Below are positions 10,315-22,800 of a stretch of 64,000 nt of DNA, one piece after another. Numbering within the stretch: position 1 is the first letter of the stretch; the number at the start of each line of letters is the position of its first letter. The stretch is from positions 2,976,001-3,040,000 of the forward strand of contig NC_085850.1 of the NCBI RefSeq assembly GCF_020906515.1. Direction: 5' to 3'. Source of the DNA: Vanrija pseudolonga (lineage: Eukaryota; Basidiomycota; Tremellomycetes; Trichosporonales; Trichosporonaceae). The notes under the pieces were generated by a model, which saw nothing but the letters and a program-made list of their open reading frames with translations, had not been told where the DNA came from and did no database searches. The translations under genes were made by a program, and so were the position numbers.

Positions 10315-12835
10315 CTAGGCGGCAGTAGAGACGGGGCGCAGCATGGCGGCCCGCGGCATAGGCATCTCGTCGTCCTCCTCCTCGACCTCCTCGACGCCAT
10401 CGGGCGGCCAGTCGTCGTCGTGCAGCACCTCGGGCGCGCCCCAGCCCTCGACGAATCGCTTGGGGCGGGGCAGCGCCTCGGTCGTGCCATACTTGCTCTC
10501 GACGAGCGCCGACAGCATCGCAGCAGTGCCCGACGCCGACCTTCCCGTGCTGCTCATGGCGCTCGAGGGACGGGGCGTAGTCGGGCCCGTGGACGAGTCG
10601 GAGGGCGGAGACAGCTGAGAGAAGCGGTGCAGGCGGCCTACAGGAAGCGAGGGACGCTTGAGCAGACGGCGGCTGGCGGGAGGAGGCACGGCGCTAGTCC
10701 CGGCGGCAGCCTTGCGAAGGGTAATCCGGGCGACTGTGCGGGAAAATTCTTCCTCTTCGCTCTCGCTTCCGCTCCAGCCCAGGGACGTATCCGCCTCGCC
10801 GTCGACCGACTTGGCCTTGTGGGACGACGACTGAACCAGAAGACGCGACGATGACGGAATCACGTGCGAGCGCAATGCCGCGTTGAGCAAGGGCAGGCTG
10901 AGGTCTGGGGCAGGGTTAGTTGTTTCATCCAAACAATACGAACGCCGGAACACACTCACCGAGGTCGCTCTCAGAGTCAGACTCCTCTGGTTCGCGGTAC
11001 GACGACCACTCAGCCTTGCGTGGGGTCGCGTGCGCAAGTTCGGCCACCGTGGGGCTAGGGGGCGCCTTGCTAGTGCGAGGGAGCGGCGGGGGCGCCGGCG
11101 AGTCGGACTGGCGCTGCATGCGAAGGTCGGCAAGCGAGCTTTGCAGACGAAGCAGACGCTCTGTTGCGCGGGTCTTTGTGGCAGGCGAGTCGGTTGGTGT
11201 GGTAGAAGTCGACGACGGCTCGCGACGGCGAACTCGGGGTGCAGGCTGAAGACGAAGTTTGGATGGTTGTGACATTGACGACGTCGAGACGACCTGTGTG
11301 TAGTCGGATGAATCCGCAGACTGCTGGTACTTGGACAATGTGGCGAGGTCGGGCATTTCGGGGAGCTCGGGAGCGTCTGCATCATGCGCAAACACCATGG
11401 GAGAGGTGCGCGGGGACGAGTAGATGTCGTCCGGGAAAGACGCAGTGCGGTCACCGCCTGGCGATGGCGGCGACAGCAGCAACGAAGTCATGGACGGCGC
11501 CGTGAGGGTCGAGGCCAGCGACGCACGGTGACTCGAAGAAATGAGAGACGGGCATGTCGAACCCCACGAGGGGACGGGCGACCGTGGCTTGCGGCTCTTG
11601 CGCGCCGGCGGCGTAGCTGTGACACTCGGGGTAGTAACGTGCACTGGGGCACCGCGGTGGTCTTGCGTTGCCACTGGCGACGATGTTGACGACGAAGATG
11701 AAGACGACGACGAGGTCATGCTCGACACGGTGGAAGGGACCGCGCTGGCCGAGCTCCGCTTGACCGTCCGCGACGCCTTGTTGCTGTCCCAAACATCGGC
11801 GGCGTTGAACGAGCTGTCGGACAACCGCGCAAGGGCTGGCGACAGGCGGGGATACCGGAGTGTCTGTGGACGGAAGTCAAAGTCGTTGGCCGAGACGGGC
11901 CGCGTGATCATGAGTGACGACGAGGCGACCCGCTTCAATGCCGGTCTTGGCATCTTGCGGAGGTCACCATCGGCAGACGGGCGGCGAGCCTGGGCAGGTG
12001 AGCCGGATAAGGAGCCGGCAGCGGCAGAAGCAGGCCGAGCAGGCGGCGTGGGCTGGACCGATTGAGGGCGATGCTTCTGGAGATCGGCGGGGGCGGCAAC
12101 GTCGACCTCCTCGCGAAAGGACACTCTGGACCGACGCGTCTTGACGCGGCCGCCGCCATCTGATGGTCTTGACGGCGGCGATGTCGGAGGGGCACTCTTA
12201 CGCTGAGGCTTGGCCGACGAGACGAGAGGGTATGGTGGGAGCGGAGGAAGGGGAGGGAAAGAGAGGCCGCTGGGTGTTGGCGGCATTGAGGAGGATGATG
12301 TTGTTGTGGGCGTCGGGAGGGCCGAGGAGGCGGCTGGCGCCAGCGCCGATGCCGATATTGTTGGGAGAGAGGGTTTGCGGAGGATGGAAATGGGGGACAC
12401 TGGGTGAGGGACAGCGTGAGGCAGAGACGACGAGCGTTCAGGCTGTGTGGAGTGAGAGAGTGAGAGTAGGTTGCAACGAGTGTGATGGGCGGCAGGCGAC
12501 GACAGAAGAGGGGGCAAGTGCGCGGCGTGACGAAAGGATGCGCAGGTGGTGAGCGTGATGGGTCGTGTCGATGCGGCAGTGGTGGTTGTCGTCGTCGTCG
12601 TTTGTGCGTCGTGTTGTTGCAGGATATGGAAAGGAGGCGTTTATCGTGGTCAGTGCACGTTACAGAAACAAGAAGGGGGAAGGGGGAGGTCGCAGCGGGC
12701 AACGAGGAGACGACCCTCGAAACACACCACTACAACACACCGGCCTTACAATCACAAACTCACCTTTGGCCGAGATGCAATCGCCAATGTCGACGGCCCG
12801 GGTCCAGCTCGCGCAGAAGCGTGCAGCAGCGTCAT
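10315..12835 (-). CDS. Ser/Pro-rich protein of unknown function (714 aa)
   Basis: Exons 12835-12764, 12442-10960 and 10904-10315. Introns are 321 nt (GTGAGT, ending CACAG) and 55 nt (GTGAGT...CCAG). All phases agree. The middle frame has no ATG near its 5' end, only non-ATG codons, which is why I place the start in a 24-codon first exon at 12835. The product is mostly disordered: Ser, Pro, Thr and Arg-rich, with many SP and TP dipeptides that could be phosphorylated, a poly-Ser run, and RRSRVSF near residue 110. The last 60 residues are the most ordered-looking part, with LSALVESKYGTTEALPRPKR and then DDDWPPDG. No known domain is recognised. It may be a cytoskeletal or signalling scaffold, but that is a guess from composition. 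Confidence 0.7.
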
Positions 12836-15800
12836 TTTTGTGTGTTGTGCGTGTTGTGTGTGATGTCGTTGGGATACAAGTCGAGATGTTGCCCAAAGTT
12901 GTTTGGAGGGGGAGGAGGTCCAACACGACCTGTCCAAGGTTGTCGTCGGCGACCGCGGCGAGGCAGCGGCCGGTGAAAAGAAGTATATTGCAGAAGGCCA
13001 GTTGCCCGTCTGGGTGAGCCTCGTGCTGCTTGTCGGTGCGGCTGCGAGTGAGCTACAACTTTACTAGGCCGAGACAAGACTCGTCCTAGTGTTGGCCGGA
13101 GGATGCGGAGGAGGCGGAACGACAGAAGGGGGGAGCCAGGGTGGGCCAAATGGCGGTGGCGTCGGCGGCGCCGTCGGTGGCTGAGAGTCGAGACGAGAAG
13201 AGCGACGGGGTATGCGGCGCGATTCAAACAGCCGGCCGGTCAGGCAGGAGGGTTATCGGGGGGCCTCCTTTTTTAACGTGGGCAAACAGTCGGCTTTGCC
13301 AAGACGTGTACGCTCAATACGAGGCGTGCGTCGAGCGCGCGGTGGACGTGCAACGAGGCGTACTGAAGAGCGCGGCGCGCGGCGCGGCGCAGCGTAGGCG
13401 AGAGAGGTGGGGGAGCGGCGCAGGTGTGGCTGAGGCACCGCAATTGACTGGCGTGCGTGCTCGGCGTACTCAGCGGAGACAAGAAGAGGTGGCGGTGATG
13501 GTCGGGGTGGTGTCGGGGGTCGTGCGCGTTGACGAGCAAACACTGCTCGATAGAATGAAAGAGTAAACTCTCAAGTGCGTGTGTTGAAAGCACAACCTAA
13601 GCTTGTGTTCACTCAAGTCACGTCCAGCGTTCTGCGCGCACACACACAAGGGCGGGGGGTAGTGTGGGAGGACGTCGAGGTTGTGCCTAGTGTACCTGTT
13701 GGTAGCTGTCACGGGCGGGCGAGGGCGAGGAGTGGCCGGGAATGCCACAGAGCGGAGGAGGGGTACCAGGGCAGCAGACAGGGGACCTGTTGACGATGCC
13801 AATAGTCGTCGTTGGCTTGTCGTCGTCGTAGCTTTGGATCGGTCGTGTTGACAGCAAAACCTTCAAAGGGACTACACCTAGTCTGGCAGTTGTTGAAAGC
13901 AGGCGTCTTGTCTGTTGCTGCTGCTGCTGCTGTTGACCTTTGTTTCTCTTGCTCCTCTGGTCGTTCTGACACTCGAACAAAAGGGGGTTCTCAGGACCTT
14001 GCGAAGGGGGACTGGTTTCTCATCATCGGCCTCACTGCCTCGCTGCCATCTTGAGCGCGCAGCCCACTGCTATTCGGCCGTTCCCGAGCTAACGAGCTGC
14101 TATTACGATCCTTCGTTTCAACACCACCAGGACCACCAGGACATCTGTTTGTTGTAGCGAGCAAACCCCCTCCCGCTCATACAAGCTGTACGTACGCGTA
14201 CGTCAAGGCCCAGTACATCGCGGTAGAATGGGGCAGCCAAGGGTGACCTATCCACCCGGCCGGCCCCCTTCCCGCCAACCAAGGTCGAAACGTTGCCCTG
14301 GACACAGAGTGTCTGCTCTTGTGCCTTCAGTAGCGGGCGTGACACTTGGTGCAGGTACGTTTCTGGGCACCGGGCGACGATAGACCCTTCATTTATGCAC
14401 AACAGCCGCATCTCGGGAGGGGAATTTCGCTGCATACCGGCGGATGATTATGGCATGGTCGGAAATAGGGGGCAGGGCCACACGACGCAAGCAACGACCC
14501 AACAGCCTGATCGAATGACGAGAGGAACCCGAGACCCGTCCCAGCTCTATCCAACCCACTGTTCGACTGGCCCAGGGTTCACCACTGTAGAGACCGCAGC
14601 GGCGAAGAGCAAAAGCAGAGAGCCCAAAACCTCCTCCCTGGGACGCAGCTTACTTGCCCGGCGGATCGGCATCGACAGTGGCATACGACGCTCGTTTTGT
14701 GCAGGGAGCGGCTCTTTAACCTGCCAAGGGAGGCCAGGGGGTTGGTGTCGATGGGTAGTCACGCCGGTGGTCTACAACCCCGCAGCCCTTCGCCCCAGTT
14801 ATTCCCTCCCCCCCGGACACGCAATGCTGACGTTTGACGGATGGCAAGGGAACACGGGTGTGCTGGTGCAAGCCAGTGTTCCAGGAGCCTGTGACAGGAG
14901 CCGCAGATCGAAACCAGGCCAGTCACTGCGCGTGCACGCATGGTCCAAGGCCCCGACCATCACGCAGGCAGATAAAGACGTGACGAGTGCGTGGCTGTCT
15001 CCCGTCCTCTCCCCAGCTATGCACATTCGTTGGTTACAGCGACACCACCGGACACTGTGATCGCGGGTCGTGAGGAAGAATGTATTATTCTCACGGCAAA
15101 TGCAATGGGCGGGCTAGTGGAGAACACAACTCGACGACGGCGTACTCTACACACGACGCACTCTCCAGCCCCCGTGCACAGCTCGCACACTAGCGGGAAG
15201 CAAAGGAAGCTGATGCTCGCTCGCGTGTTGGTCGCTATTCTTCTGGGTCATTGACCGCTGCTCCCGCCCCCGCACGCACACTACGGGGGTGTCAGTTCTC
15301 GGGGGTGAGTACTGGGGTGAGTCGCCTGGCGAGCGGGAATGCCCTTCAGATGGAGATGGATACGCCGGGTGCGTTCTGTAAGGACACTTCTTGGCATCAT
15401 GCTTGTGTAAGTGAGACATGCTGTCATGCTCTAGACGGCGCGTATAGTAGAACGCGAGGGCGATTACACAGATCCGATCCGCGCGCCGCCGCCGCAATGC
15501 ACCGCGGGTGGATCAGGAGGTCGCATCACTAGCAAGCCCACATCGGGCACAAGTCTGCGCGCGCACGCGGGGGGTGCCGTTGTATGTGGCGTTCTCGCGC
15601 GCTGCTGTAAGCCCACTAGCGCGTCGGGTCGCCGCGAGCGCCTCGTACAAACTGACTGACGGACTTGGACTTACGGCGCGAAAGTCGGCTCGCCCACTCG
15701 CGTGGATCCCTTGCTCGAGGCTCTGCCGGCTCTGCTGGCTTTGGTCTGTTCGGCGGCGAGGGCCACACGCCACCGGCATCTACTTGTGCACGCACGCCGT

Positions 15801-16435
15801 CACCGCCGCCCCCGCCGCCGCCGACGCCCACCCCGATCGTCATCACGGAAAGGGAGATCTAGCCAGCACCTAGAAATACCCATGTCGTAAGAGGCGAAAT
15901 AGGGCCGCCGGCTGTTCCATTTTATTCATTTTCGAGGGTGGTCGGTCGCTGTCGACGTCTCGGTCGGCGTCGTGCTTTTGGCCTGGTCCGAAAACAGTCT
16001 CCCTGTGCATACGAAAAGCGCAGCACACTTGTTATGTAGATGATGTGGGCCGCGGCATGCACCACGTGTGCTAGTTGCAGATGGCTCAGGCCCGTCATGA
16101 GCTGGTCAGACAGTTTAGTCGTTTGCGTTAGCACCAGTTGTTGATTGTCAGTTTTTGGCAGGTCGGGTCGTCCGTGGCGTTGGTGGCGTTCAGGTCAATC
16201 AAGGAATTGGGATCACACATCACGTGACTAGGCCACGCGGATACCACGCGAATAACGAGTGTCATCCACGTGCCAATTATCACGTGACATCCTAACCCAA
16301 TGACGTTCCATCTTGACCTCCACTCGAATCTTGACAGCCGGTGGTCAAAGTGGATTTCAGTGACGACGAGAACGAGGAAGGAAGACGGCGATTGGAACAG
16401 GCCCCCCATTACACCCCATCAACCATCACGACACA
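12836..16435. other. Long gene-poor stretch between divergent genes
   Basis: About 3.6 kb, far longer than other gaps here. It holds scattered ORFs (longest 14293-15060, 255 codons) without GC3 bias, homology or splice structure that I can see. The right end has a cluster of CACGTG sites (separate entry). A non-coding transcript or a decayed gene is possible but not shown. No tRNA or rRNA was found by eye. Confidence 0.4.
16063..16286. promoter_or_regulatory. Cluster of four CACGTG E-boxes upstream of GNL1
   Basis: CACGTG occurs at 16063-16068, 16221-16226, 16267-16272 and 16281-16286. Two sit in TCACGTGAC. The last lies 150 bases before the GNL1 start. Such sites are bound by bHLH factors of the Cbf1/Pho4/USF type. 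The factor used here is not known. Confidence 0.55.
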
Positions 16436-18571
16436 ATGGGACGCAAGAAGCCCTTCTCACACAAGCAGAAGAAGGCCCAGCTGCAGACCACGCGGGCGAG
16501 GAAGCGCGGCGACGAGGAAGAGGACGGGCGGCAGGCGGGCAGCACAAGACAGCCGCGGCCGCTGCCATCGCGCTCGGCGCCAAAGGGCCCGACGCTGCGC
16601 CTCGAGTCGCGATTCATCTCCCTCCCGCCGCACTACCTCGAGCGTACGCGCGACCTCGCCTTCTCGACCCCGTTGGAACGCCCGTTGCCCGGCAGCGCCG
16701 CCGTGTTCCCCGTCGAGCTGGTGACCCGCTCCCCAGCCACCGGCAAGCTCGTCATCCCTGCGCGGCCAAAGTTCCGGTATGGCCAGACGAAGAAGGAGGT
16801 CGAGAAGAACGAGGAGGGCGTGTACAAGAAGTGGCTGGGCACGACGCGCGCCACCCTCGACGAGTGGGTCCTCGGCGAGGGCGACGACGGGTGGCCCGTG
16901 AGCCCGAGCTGGTTCGAGACGAACCTCGAGGTGTGGCGCCAGCTGTGAGTTGGGCAAACCATGGATGCGGCTAACTCCCAGGTGGCGCGTGACAGAGTCT
17001 TCGGCGATCCTGCTCCTCCTCATCGACGCGCGATGTCCGCCGCTGCACTGTCCGCCGAGCCTGCGCACGTACGTCAAGGCGCTCAAGCCCAGAAAAGAGG
17101 TCATCTTGGTCCTCACCAAGGCGGATTTGGTAGACGCGGGCGCCCTGGCAGGGTGGCGTACATGGCTTGAGGAGTGGTGGACGGAGGGGGATGAGCCTGG
17201 CGCCGTGTCCAATGTCCAGGTCGTCGCGGTTTCGAGCTACGACAAGGCCCTGCTATACGGCGAAGGGAGGGCGCGGCACCGGCCAGCGATCCCGATCTCG
17301 GCCCGCGGAGAGCTCGTTGAGGCGATCAAGGCGGCACACGCGCGGCTCGTCACGCCGCCTTCTTGGGCGGGTGACGACTGGAAGCCGGGTGTGCGGGCTA
17401 ATGTCGATTGGGGGACGCTTGCCGCTGAGCCAGAGGTTGCGCCGATCCAGAGCGGGGGTCGGAGGAAGGTGAAGCGCGAGGATGCGGAGGACGGCGCGGA
17501 GGGTACCGACGGCGCGGCGGATGAAGAGAGTGGCGAGGAGAGCGAGACAGAGGAGGCTGAGGCACACCACCACCGCGACCCGCAGTCTGAGCCGCTGCCA
17601 ATCGGCCTGATCGGACAACCGAACGTTGGCAAGTCGTCGCTCCTCAACGCGTTGCTTGGCACCACACGCGTGCGCGCGTCCAAGACCCCAGGCAAGACCA
17701 AGCACTTCCAGACGATCTTGTGGGGCCCAGCGCGCGACATCAAGATCATCGACTGCCCTGGGCTTGTGTGTCCCTCGCTCGTGCCGATGGAGCTGCAGGC
17801 CATGGCAGGGAGTGAGTGGTTCTGTCAGTGCCCCGCTGACGCCAGTCCTGCCCATCTCGCAGATCCCGTCGTTGCCGTCGTGCATCTACTACGTCGCGAC
17901 GCGCATGCCGATCGAGGACGTCTTCCGCGTGCCTCCGCCTGCTGAGGAGGAGGTCGTCGTGGATAAGCGCACGTGGCGCGGCGAGGGGCCACGGGCAGTG
18001 GAAGCCAAGGGCCACACTTGGACCGCGGGCGGGATCATGGAGGCGCGTGCCGTCGACCGAGGGTTCTGTGAGTGGCCGTGGTGTGACAGCGCTGATGGGG
18101 CAGTGACTGCAAAGGGTGGACGGCCGGACACGAACCGCGCGGGGAATGCAAGTGAGTTGTGCGCTGCGCACCCGTCTAACGCCAGTGCTCCGGACAATAG
18201 CAGACGGACGCGTACGCTGGGGCTTCTGGCCGCCAGGGAGCAGCGAGGAGGCACTCGCCGCGCGCGAGGGCAAGGGGGTGTGGCTCGAGAATACCCCCGA
18301 GCTGGATGACGAGGAGGCAGGCGGGGAAGAGCGGAGCGAGGAGAGCGAGAGCGAGGATGACGAGGCTAGCGGCGTCGGGGCAGTGCCTGGGAGCGACAAC
18401 GCCGAGGAGGAGGAGGAGGAGGAAGAAGACGAGAGCGAGAGCGAGGGCACGGGCTTCGCGGTGCAGAACACGCGGAGCTTCTTCAACGCGCTCAGCTTGG
18501 AGGGGAGCGACGAGAGCGAGACCGAGGAGAGCGAGAGCGAAGAGAGTCTGCCGCCTCACACGCCGTTGTAG
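16436..18571 (+). CDS. GNL1: Circularly permuted GTPase GNL1 (664 aa)
   Basis: Five exons: 16436-16944, 16982-17811, 17846-18067, 18104-18151, 18186-18571. The introns are only 37, 34, 36 and 34 nt, and removing them restores the family sequence at every joint. The N-terminus GRKKPFSHKQKKAQLQ matches human GNL1, followed by the WRQLWRV segment. The GTPase motifs are in permuted order: G4 TKAD (about 215-218), G5-like SAR (276-278), G1 GQPNVGKSS (381-389), G3 DCPG (427-430). The C-terminal helical part (TAKGGRPDTNRAGNA, ADGRVRWGFWPPG) is also as in GNL1, and is followed by a fungal acidic Ser/Glu tail. GNL1 proteins are nucleolar or nuclear and are linked to ribosome assembly and growth control. 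An acidic insert lies between G5 and G1. CACGTG sites lie just upstream. Confidence 0.95.
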
Positions 18572-19163
18572 CAGCGCGCGACGCGTGCGCCACAAAGCCA
18601 CACAGCCAGCCCATCCATCCCATACATTGCACACACACACATAGACGCAAAAGCATAATGCGCCTTCTCGCTGCGACGCTGGTGCACGACGCCCCCCTTC
18701 AAATCACACACGTCGCAAGTGCGTGACAGGGCGAAAGGCAAACTGTAAACCCCAGGCCCTCCCGCGTTCCAGCGGACACTGACGGCGGCCGGAGGTAATA
18801 ATCAAGCGAGCGGAGCGGCGTCGTCGTGCGTCTGTGGCACCCGCAGTAAGCAAGCAGCACGCACGCACGGCGGCCAGTCGCGCATATGCATATGCGCCGT
18901 TGGAGTGGGGCGCGCGGCGTCGTATGCGGCGCGGCAGGTACTCCATTCCATTCGGATAATTGTACATTCGTTCCCCATCACAATGACACATGACCCAAGC
19001 AAGACCCAAGAACCAAGACGCAAGACCCAAGCCGTCTACCAACTGTCCGCTGCACCGCGCACCGACAAGCTATGTCCGCCGTGTCCACCAATCCCACCGT
19101 CCTAGCCCAAGCCCTCCACCGTCGTAGCAATCGCAGAGCTGCCGTGACTCCCTGGCTGGCCGC
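18572..19163. other. Convergent intergenic stretch
   Basis: About 590 bases between the end of GNL1 and the end of the open frame following the UAG of orphan B1. Contains a CA-rich run near 18628-18642. Nothing else is seen. Confidence 0.4.
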
Positions 19164-19886
19164 TTACGACCCCAGCCAGCTGCTCCAGAAGTCGCCCCCC
19201 GCGTCCGGGAGCACCGCGTTGAACGGGTCCACGTCCGCGTCCGCGTCAGCTTCCTCTCCGGCCTTGTCCTCCTCCCCGTCGCCGGGCATGGGCGCCACGA
19301 CCCCCCGGACGACAGTCTCCCCGGGGGCCGGGAACCCGCTGAACACGCGTCTCGAGGGCCGGGGGACGTGGGGGCCACCGAACAGGACGCGGGGGTCGAT
19401 GAAGCCCGTCTGGACGTGTGGAGCGGGCGGTGCGAGCTCGGCCCCGGCGCTGGCACCCGGCGCTCCCAGCACTGAGGAGGAGCTCCGCGAGCCCCCGGGC
19501 AGAGCCGCCGCTCCGAGAGCCCCTGGGCCCGTAGCCAGGACAGGCTCAACGCCCTCCCCGAGAGCAGCCTGCGCGCGCGAGCGGCGCGATTTGCTCTTCC
19601 TCTTGGGCTTCGGGGCCGGGGGCGAGGGCAGCGCGGCCGGCGAGATCTCCGGACTGACCAGGTCGACGATCATGCCTGGTGCCGGTGGGGGCTGGAGCTG
19701 GAGCCCGCGCGGGGGAAGGGGCAGGTTGTACACGCCCCGCTCGGCGACGCGCGCGGCCGTCTCTGCCGCGGTGGGGACGCGCGGCGGGGCCGGGTACGTC
19801 GGGGCGGATGGTGGTGTGGCGGGGGGTGGGTAGTGCCACTGCTCGGTGGGCGCGGTGATGGGCTGCGGTGGGGGCTGTTCCCACTG
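19164..19886 (-). other. In-frame open extension after the UAG of B1 (240 codons)
   Basis: Directly after the UAG the B1 frame continues for 240 sense codons to a stop at 19164. Third positions are overwhelmingly G or C and the composition (Pro, Gln, Ala, then KPKRKSKSRRSR and an acidic end) continues that of B1. The bases around the stop are GCA TAG CAG TGG. I found no intron that would remove the stop and keep the frame: the GTACGT donor 20 bases upstream shifts it, and the only in-frame choice uses a poor GTGTGG donor. The segment may be translated by read-through, be left over from a recent nonsense change, or reflect a sequence error. It has no in-frame ATG until 71 codons after the stop. 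Confidence 0.5.
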
Positions 19887-22800
19887 CTATGCTTCCGGCT
19901 CCGCCTGTTGGGACGTACCACCCTGCCACACCGGCTGCTGCGCCCAGGCCGCCGCGTCCGCCTGAACCGGGCTCATCATGCTAGGCGCCACCGCCGCGGG
20001 CTGGACCCACATCTGCGTGTGCGGCTCGACTTGGGGTGTCGCCATGCCACCGTGCGACCCTGTCTGCTGAGGCGGCAACATGGGCACCGTCTGCGCCGAC
20101 GCCTGGGCCTCCGATGCGGCCGGGGTCGACATACCACCCTGCCACATGGGCTGCTGCGCTGGTGGCGCCGTCGGAGAAGGCTGCACCCACTGCTGCGTGT
20201 TGGACTCGACCGGGGTCGCCATGCCACCTTGCCACACGGGCTGCTGGTGAGGCGCAGACTGAACTGTCGCCACGGGCTGGACCGACCCCTGCGAGCTGGA
20301 CTCAGCGGACATCGCCATGCCACCCTGCCACGCTGGCTGCTGGCCACTCGGAGCCGCCGCCGCTGGTTGACCCGAAGGCTGCGTGTCGGACTGGACCGGC
20401 GTCGCCATGGCATTCTGCCACACAGACTGCTGCTGCTGCTGCTGTTGATACTGCTGCTGTTCCTGCTGCTGCAGCTTCTGCTGAGGCTGCTGATGTTCCG
20501 GCGGCGCCGTCGTCCCAGCCTGTACCCACGTCTGCGTGTTCGGAGTCGCCGCGTTCACCCCACCGCCCTGCCACCCTGCCCGCTGCCCAGGCAGACCCAT
20601 CGCCGCGGCCTGAATCCACGCCAAGTGGTCCGCCTCGCCCGGCGGGGCAATGCTACCCTGCTGCACCTGCGCCGCTGCCAGCTGCTCGGTGAGCGCGGCC
20701 ACCAGTTGGCTCCCCGTGCCCCCTGCACGACGGCGAGCGGGGTCCGTCGCGTGGAAGAGCTCCATGTGGTCCATGGCCGCGTAGCTCTGCGCCGCGGCCA
20801 GCATCTCCGGTGGCACTGGGGGGTGCATCGTGGACGCTGGTGGCTGGTTGCTTTGGGGGACGACCGCGCCGAGCGCCTGAGCTGGCTGTGCGGCCACGTA
20901 CTGCTGCCACTCTGCCAACGCGAGCTCGCCCAGCTGTGGGTTGGGGCCCGCCACTGCCTGCGGCGCCTCCGCGGCTTGGGGGGCTGCCTGGTTCGCGGGG
21001 GCAGGCTGGAGCCGCGCGGGGAGCGCGGGCACGGCGAACCCCAAGTCCTTCACGGGCGCCTTGGCGAGGCGGCGGAGGCGCCGCTGCGTTGTGGCACCAG
21101 GCGGCACCGATGCCACTGCGGGGGGCTGGGCAGAGGCGGCCTGCTGAGCTGAGGTCCGCTGACTGCTGGCGACGGCGGAAGAGCCCGGGGCCGAGGGGGG
21201 GTCAGTCCCTCCTTCTCCCTTTCCAAGCGCACGCAGCTGCTTGCGTTTGGACGACTCGGAGGTCGGCGGGGGCGGCCCCATGGGACGCGAGAGCGGCGCG
21301 TACGTGTACAGGTCGCTCGGGGTCGCCATGGACGGGGGCTGGGCCTGTGGCGGCGGCACGTTGTGGGGCGGGGGCTGGGAGTGTGGCGGCGGCTGGGGGT
21401 AGGGCGCTTGTGGCTGTCCGACCTCGATATGAGCGCCATCTGCCACTCGTCCGAGGGCACGGTAGTGCTTCTGCTTGGATGAGGCAGCCGGGGCCGGGTT
21501 CGCCGGTGCTGCGGACTGAGCTGGAACCGGCAGAGGGGCATGTGGCGGCTGCGAGTGCGGCGGCGGCACCGCAGGTGGCGCCATGGGGTGTGGCGCCGTC
21601 GCGCTGAGCTCCGAGGGAGCTCCTTCTGCCTCCCGACCGAGGGCACGCCAATGCTCCTTCTTGGAGCCCACGGGAGGCTGCGGCGCCGGCAGAGGCGGCA
21701 TGTTGAACGCGAACGGCGACGGACTGTCGGGGTCCTCCTCTGGACGCACGCTGGCTTTGGCTCGGCGGGGGTTACCTTCGTGTCGGCGCCTCGGACGCTG
21801 TGTCGTCGCCGCCGGTGCCGATGGTATTTCGTACTTATCGCCGAAGCGGTTGACGAAGTCCCACTGAGCCAGCGTAGGCTCTCCCTCTGCCGCCACCATC
21901 TGCGGAGCCATCGAGTGCTGCGGCGGGGGCTGGGAAAGCACGAGCGGCTGGCCCTCCTCCGCTGAAGCAGTCGACTCGGCCCGACGCTTTCCCCGGCGGC
22001 GCTCGCTCATCGCCTGGAGTGGCGAGGACAGAGGAGCTTGCTGGGGGGGCCGGGGAACAGACTGCGGGCTGACGTGGGGCTGCTGTGGTGTGGCAACCTG
22101 CTGGGAGGAGCTTCCAGGAGGCCACGACCTGCGCAGGGGCCACGGCTGGCCCGCCCCCACCGATGGGAATGTCGCTTTTGCGGCACCGGCCGCAATGGCA
22201 CCGGCGAGGCTGGTCCGCTCCAGGAGGGTACGGTACGCGCGTTTCTTGTCCTCCACCAGCTCATCGGCCTGCTGCCACGCCACGAGAGCCTTGTCCCACA
22301 ACCTGCGAGTCTCTCCCTCAACCTTTTGCGAATCGTCGACGGAGCGCTGGACTTCGTCCAACTTGGTGATGGCAGCCGTGAGCGCCTCGTTGACCACCGC
22401 AGCCGACGGCCTGGTGTTCTGGACAAGGGTGTCCCAGGCGCTGTGGGAGCGCTGCAGCTCCCCCGCGGCGGCCTGCACGTCTGCGACCATGGTTTTGGCC
22501 TCGGCACGGACAGCTTCCAGCTGGACACTGATGGCCTCCTGCACCTCGCTGGCCCCGCGCCATGCCTGGGACGCAGCAGCCTTGTCTACGCCATTGCGCG
22601 CTGCCGTCCGGTAGGCCGCCGTCTTCCGGCCGAGGTCTTTGTCGGCGGCGTCTGCAGCGATGTCGAGGCGTTTCCACCGCTCCTCGACGTCACTGTATGC
22701 CACGTGACGGGGCCCGAAAAGGGTCAGCGCCTCCATCACCTTGCGGCAAGCGGGGGTGATCGATGCGTTCGCCCGCTCCACGAATGTGGCGACGGCGGCG

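Noticed and set aside
13190-13275. Possible tRNA (GATTCAAAC near a T run)
   Set aside because: The arms do not pair around the supposed T loop and no A box at the right spacing is visible.
14293-15060. 255-codon plus-strand ORF in the gene-poor stretch
   Set aside because: Third positions show no G/C preference and the product has no hydrophobic pattern or motif.
19890-20590. CRISPR-like regular repeats
   Set aside because: They are in-frame protein repeats with diverged copies and irregular spacing, in a eukaryotic gene.
19833-21152. 439-codon plus-strand ORF opposite B1
   Set aside because: It is the mirror of a Pro/Gln repeat region; GC-rich codons on one strand keep the other open. Its product is Arg/Leu/His-rich nonsense.
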